Assembly (NCBI GenBank): GCA_023634235.1
Contig: JAMKCF010000014.1
Span: 496,001 to 560,000 of the forward strand
DNA: 64,000 nucleotides
Direction of reading: 5' to 3'
Origin: Pisaster brevispinus
Taxonomy: Eukaryota; Echinodermata; Asteroidea; Forcipulatida; Asteriidae
This document shows, piece after piece, positions 62,501-64,000 of this stretch (position 1 is its first letter; the number at the start of each line of letters is the position of its first letter). Made by a program: the position numbers and the translations under genes. Below the pieces are notes generated by a model, which saw nothing but the letters and a program-made list of their open reading frames with translations, did not search any database and was not told the origin of the DNA.

Positions 62501-63778
62501 CTCAAAGGCTAAATGAAAACCTCTCTGGGTAATACCAAACAATATTCTTTATCCCCGATGCAAATTTAACATCTTTTAAACAACACACATAAACAAACAA
62601 GTATACTGGTGTAAAGAAGCAATCAAGTGGAAATAAATGAAAAGAGAGAGAGTCAGAAAGCCGATGAAAAAGCAAGAGATTGTACAAATCCTTAATATGC
62701 AACCTGTTTGATATTACAGATGGTACCACGTGGTATGTTGGACTACAGCGCTGCTGGTGTCTCTGCTTCCATTCATTGGAGATAACTATGGGCCAGCCGG
62801 GGCCTGGTGGTGAGTGGATAGTCTCTCTCTTGAAGCTGTTAACAAACTTAACTGCAGACATTGTCTTCCTGACCTTGCTCTTACCTTGTCAGAATTGTTC
62901 AAGAATTTGTTGTGTTTTTTTCAAGGGTGAATTCATTTCCTGTTTTGACAAAACAGTAGTAGCTTTAACTTGCAGGTCAAAGCATTAAACCCAGAAGGTT
63001 CAGAGGACTTGGTTTATTGAGATAACTGCAAACCCAACAACCAACATTTCAGGATTTCCATTTTGCTCGTTCCCAGTTACTACAATGAGTTATTAAATCA
63101 CTGCTTTTCGTTTTTGGTTTTCAAGATTACTGTGTTTTATCTGTAATGAACGCTGGTTCAATCGGGTACTGATTTGTATGTCAAAATTTCTGGATGGGAT
63201 TATCTTTTAATCTGGTCCCAATTTTATAAAGCTGTTAAGCAGAATAGAACTTAGCAAATTTTTATGCTAAGCTTAAACATGAATTTAAAATGAGTGGGGC
63301 ACCTGTGGCAACAGCGTAACTTTATGGAGCTTGGACTGGTTAGCTGTTTCTGCTAAGCAAGTTTGTTTCTTTGCTTAGCAAGTTGTGCTTACAGGCTTTA
63401 TGAAATTGGGCCATGTTCAGTTGATTTTCCATACTGTACAAAGTTTAGTGAGTTCCATTTTCTCTTATATTGCAATGACATAGTTGCATTTCTAATTTCT
63501 ATGAATGCTTTATTTTCTTCAGCTGGATCAAGGAGGAAGCAACTGCCTGGAGATTCTTTGTGTAAGTTGGAAAATGTTCTTGTAATCATAACCTCATCCC
63601 CATCTTACTAAACTCTAACCCCTAGGACTCCCATCTCCGTTAACTCGTACTTCATTGATATTTCTGATGTACAACTATGATTGGCTTAATTTGTTTCAGA
63701 TGGTATGGCCCTTTATTCATCATTATCATCGGAACATTTGCCATGTACAGCTACATCATCTACATATTGAACAAAAAG
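59532..63778 (+). CDS. cAMP-receptor-like seven-transmembrane receptor, 5' part
   Basis: Coding exons: 59532-59645, 60287-60339, 60808-60919, 61113-61173, 62263-62350, 62720-62809, 63523-63561, 63700-63778; the gene runs off the right edge. The visible 212 residues start with a short extracellular tail bearing an N-glycosylation site (NFTS). Five membrane spans follow at about 39-66, 73-93, 104-134, 145-163 and 189-210. Cys103 at the top of helix 3 and Cys173 in loop 2 (GAWCWIKEE) would form the usual receptor disulfide. The DSTAYLM segment, PLCDFEAFW and GPAGAWCWI recall Dictyostelium cAMP-receptor-like and GCR1-like (class E-type) receptors, which also occur in some invertebrates. The ligand is unknown. 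The ATG follows a purine at -3, and intron phases are consistent throughout. Confidence 0.82.
63214..63412. mobile_element. Short TIR element in intron 6 of the receptor gene
   Basis: GGTCCCAATTTTATAAAGCT at the left and GCTTTATGAAATTGGGCC at the right are inverted repeats, with GCTTAGCAAGTTGTGCTT inside. Member of the family at 46486. Confidence 0.7.
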
Positions 63779-63799
63779 GTAAACACACTTTGGCTACCT

Positions 63800-64000
63800 G
63801 GGCCTTATTTCATAAAGTCTGTAAGCACAAAAACTGCTTAGTGCAGAAAATCTTGCTTAGCAGAAAATCTTGCTTAGCAGAAATAGTTTACCTGGCAATA
63901 TACCATGTAACTTATATTGTTGTTGACTGGTTTCCTGCTCGTTTTTGCTTAGCAGCTCTATTGATATTCATTTTCCTTGACACACCTTTGTTGTTGTATT
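63800..64000. mobile_element. Short TIR element at the right edge
   Basis: GGGCCTTATTTCATAAAGTC is followed by CTGCTTAGTGCAGAAAATCTTGCTTAG-type words, with a local duplication of AGAAAATCTTGCTTAGC. Its right end is not reached or is decayed before the edge. Confidence 0.6.

Overview
The window looks like AT-rich nuclear DNA from a marine invertebrate deuterostome. An echinoderm is my best guess. The grounds are small exons with GT-AG introns, many short terminal-inverted-repeat (TIR) elements, a tRNA-derived SINE and an animal-type CWC15 gene. The species cannot be fixed from sequence alone, and nothing here is prokaryotic.

Layout. Positions 1-8.1 kb hold no gene I can support, only low-complexity tracts and dispersed repeats, plus a possible first exon at the right edge. 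From about 8.4 to 48.1 kb lies a head-to-tail array of five minus-strand genes (A-E) for a PLP-dependent D-cysteine desulfhydrase / 1-aminocyclopropane-1-carboxylate (ACC) deaminase family enzyme. The stop codons are spaced 7634, 7392, 7373 and 8880 bases apart. Each gene has nine coding exons whose splice sites and phases I could follow without a break. A-D are almost identical. E matches them from exon 2 to exon 9 but has an older, diverged exon 1 that adds a likely mitochondrial presequence. Facing E head to head, about 1.3 kb away, is gene F on the plus strand (49.4-54.6 kb). It is a diverged paralog with the same eight intron positions and phases and no presequence.

From 56.1 to 59.4 kb on the minus strand is the spliceosome protein gene CWC15, complete in six coding exons. 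From 59.5 kb to the right edge, on the plus strand, is the 5' part of a cAMP-receptor-like seven-transmembrane receptor gene. It shares a short bidirectional promoter interval with CWC15.

The array is the notable part. Its copies differ mostly by synonymous changes. Different markers group the copies in mutually incompatible ways, which points to gene conversion or unequal exchange. Each unit carries an intron minisatellite. In A-D the minisatellite also contains a decoy copy of the exon 5 acceptor. Copies A-D share a new 5' region with ETS-like, nuclear-receptor-like and CRE-like motifs in place of the presequence exon of E. Several non-autonomous DNA transposons mark individual copies and help date the duplications.
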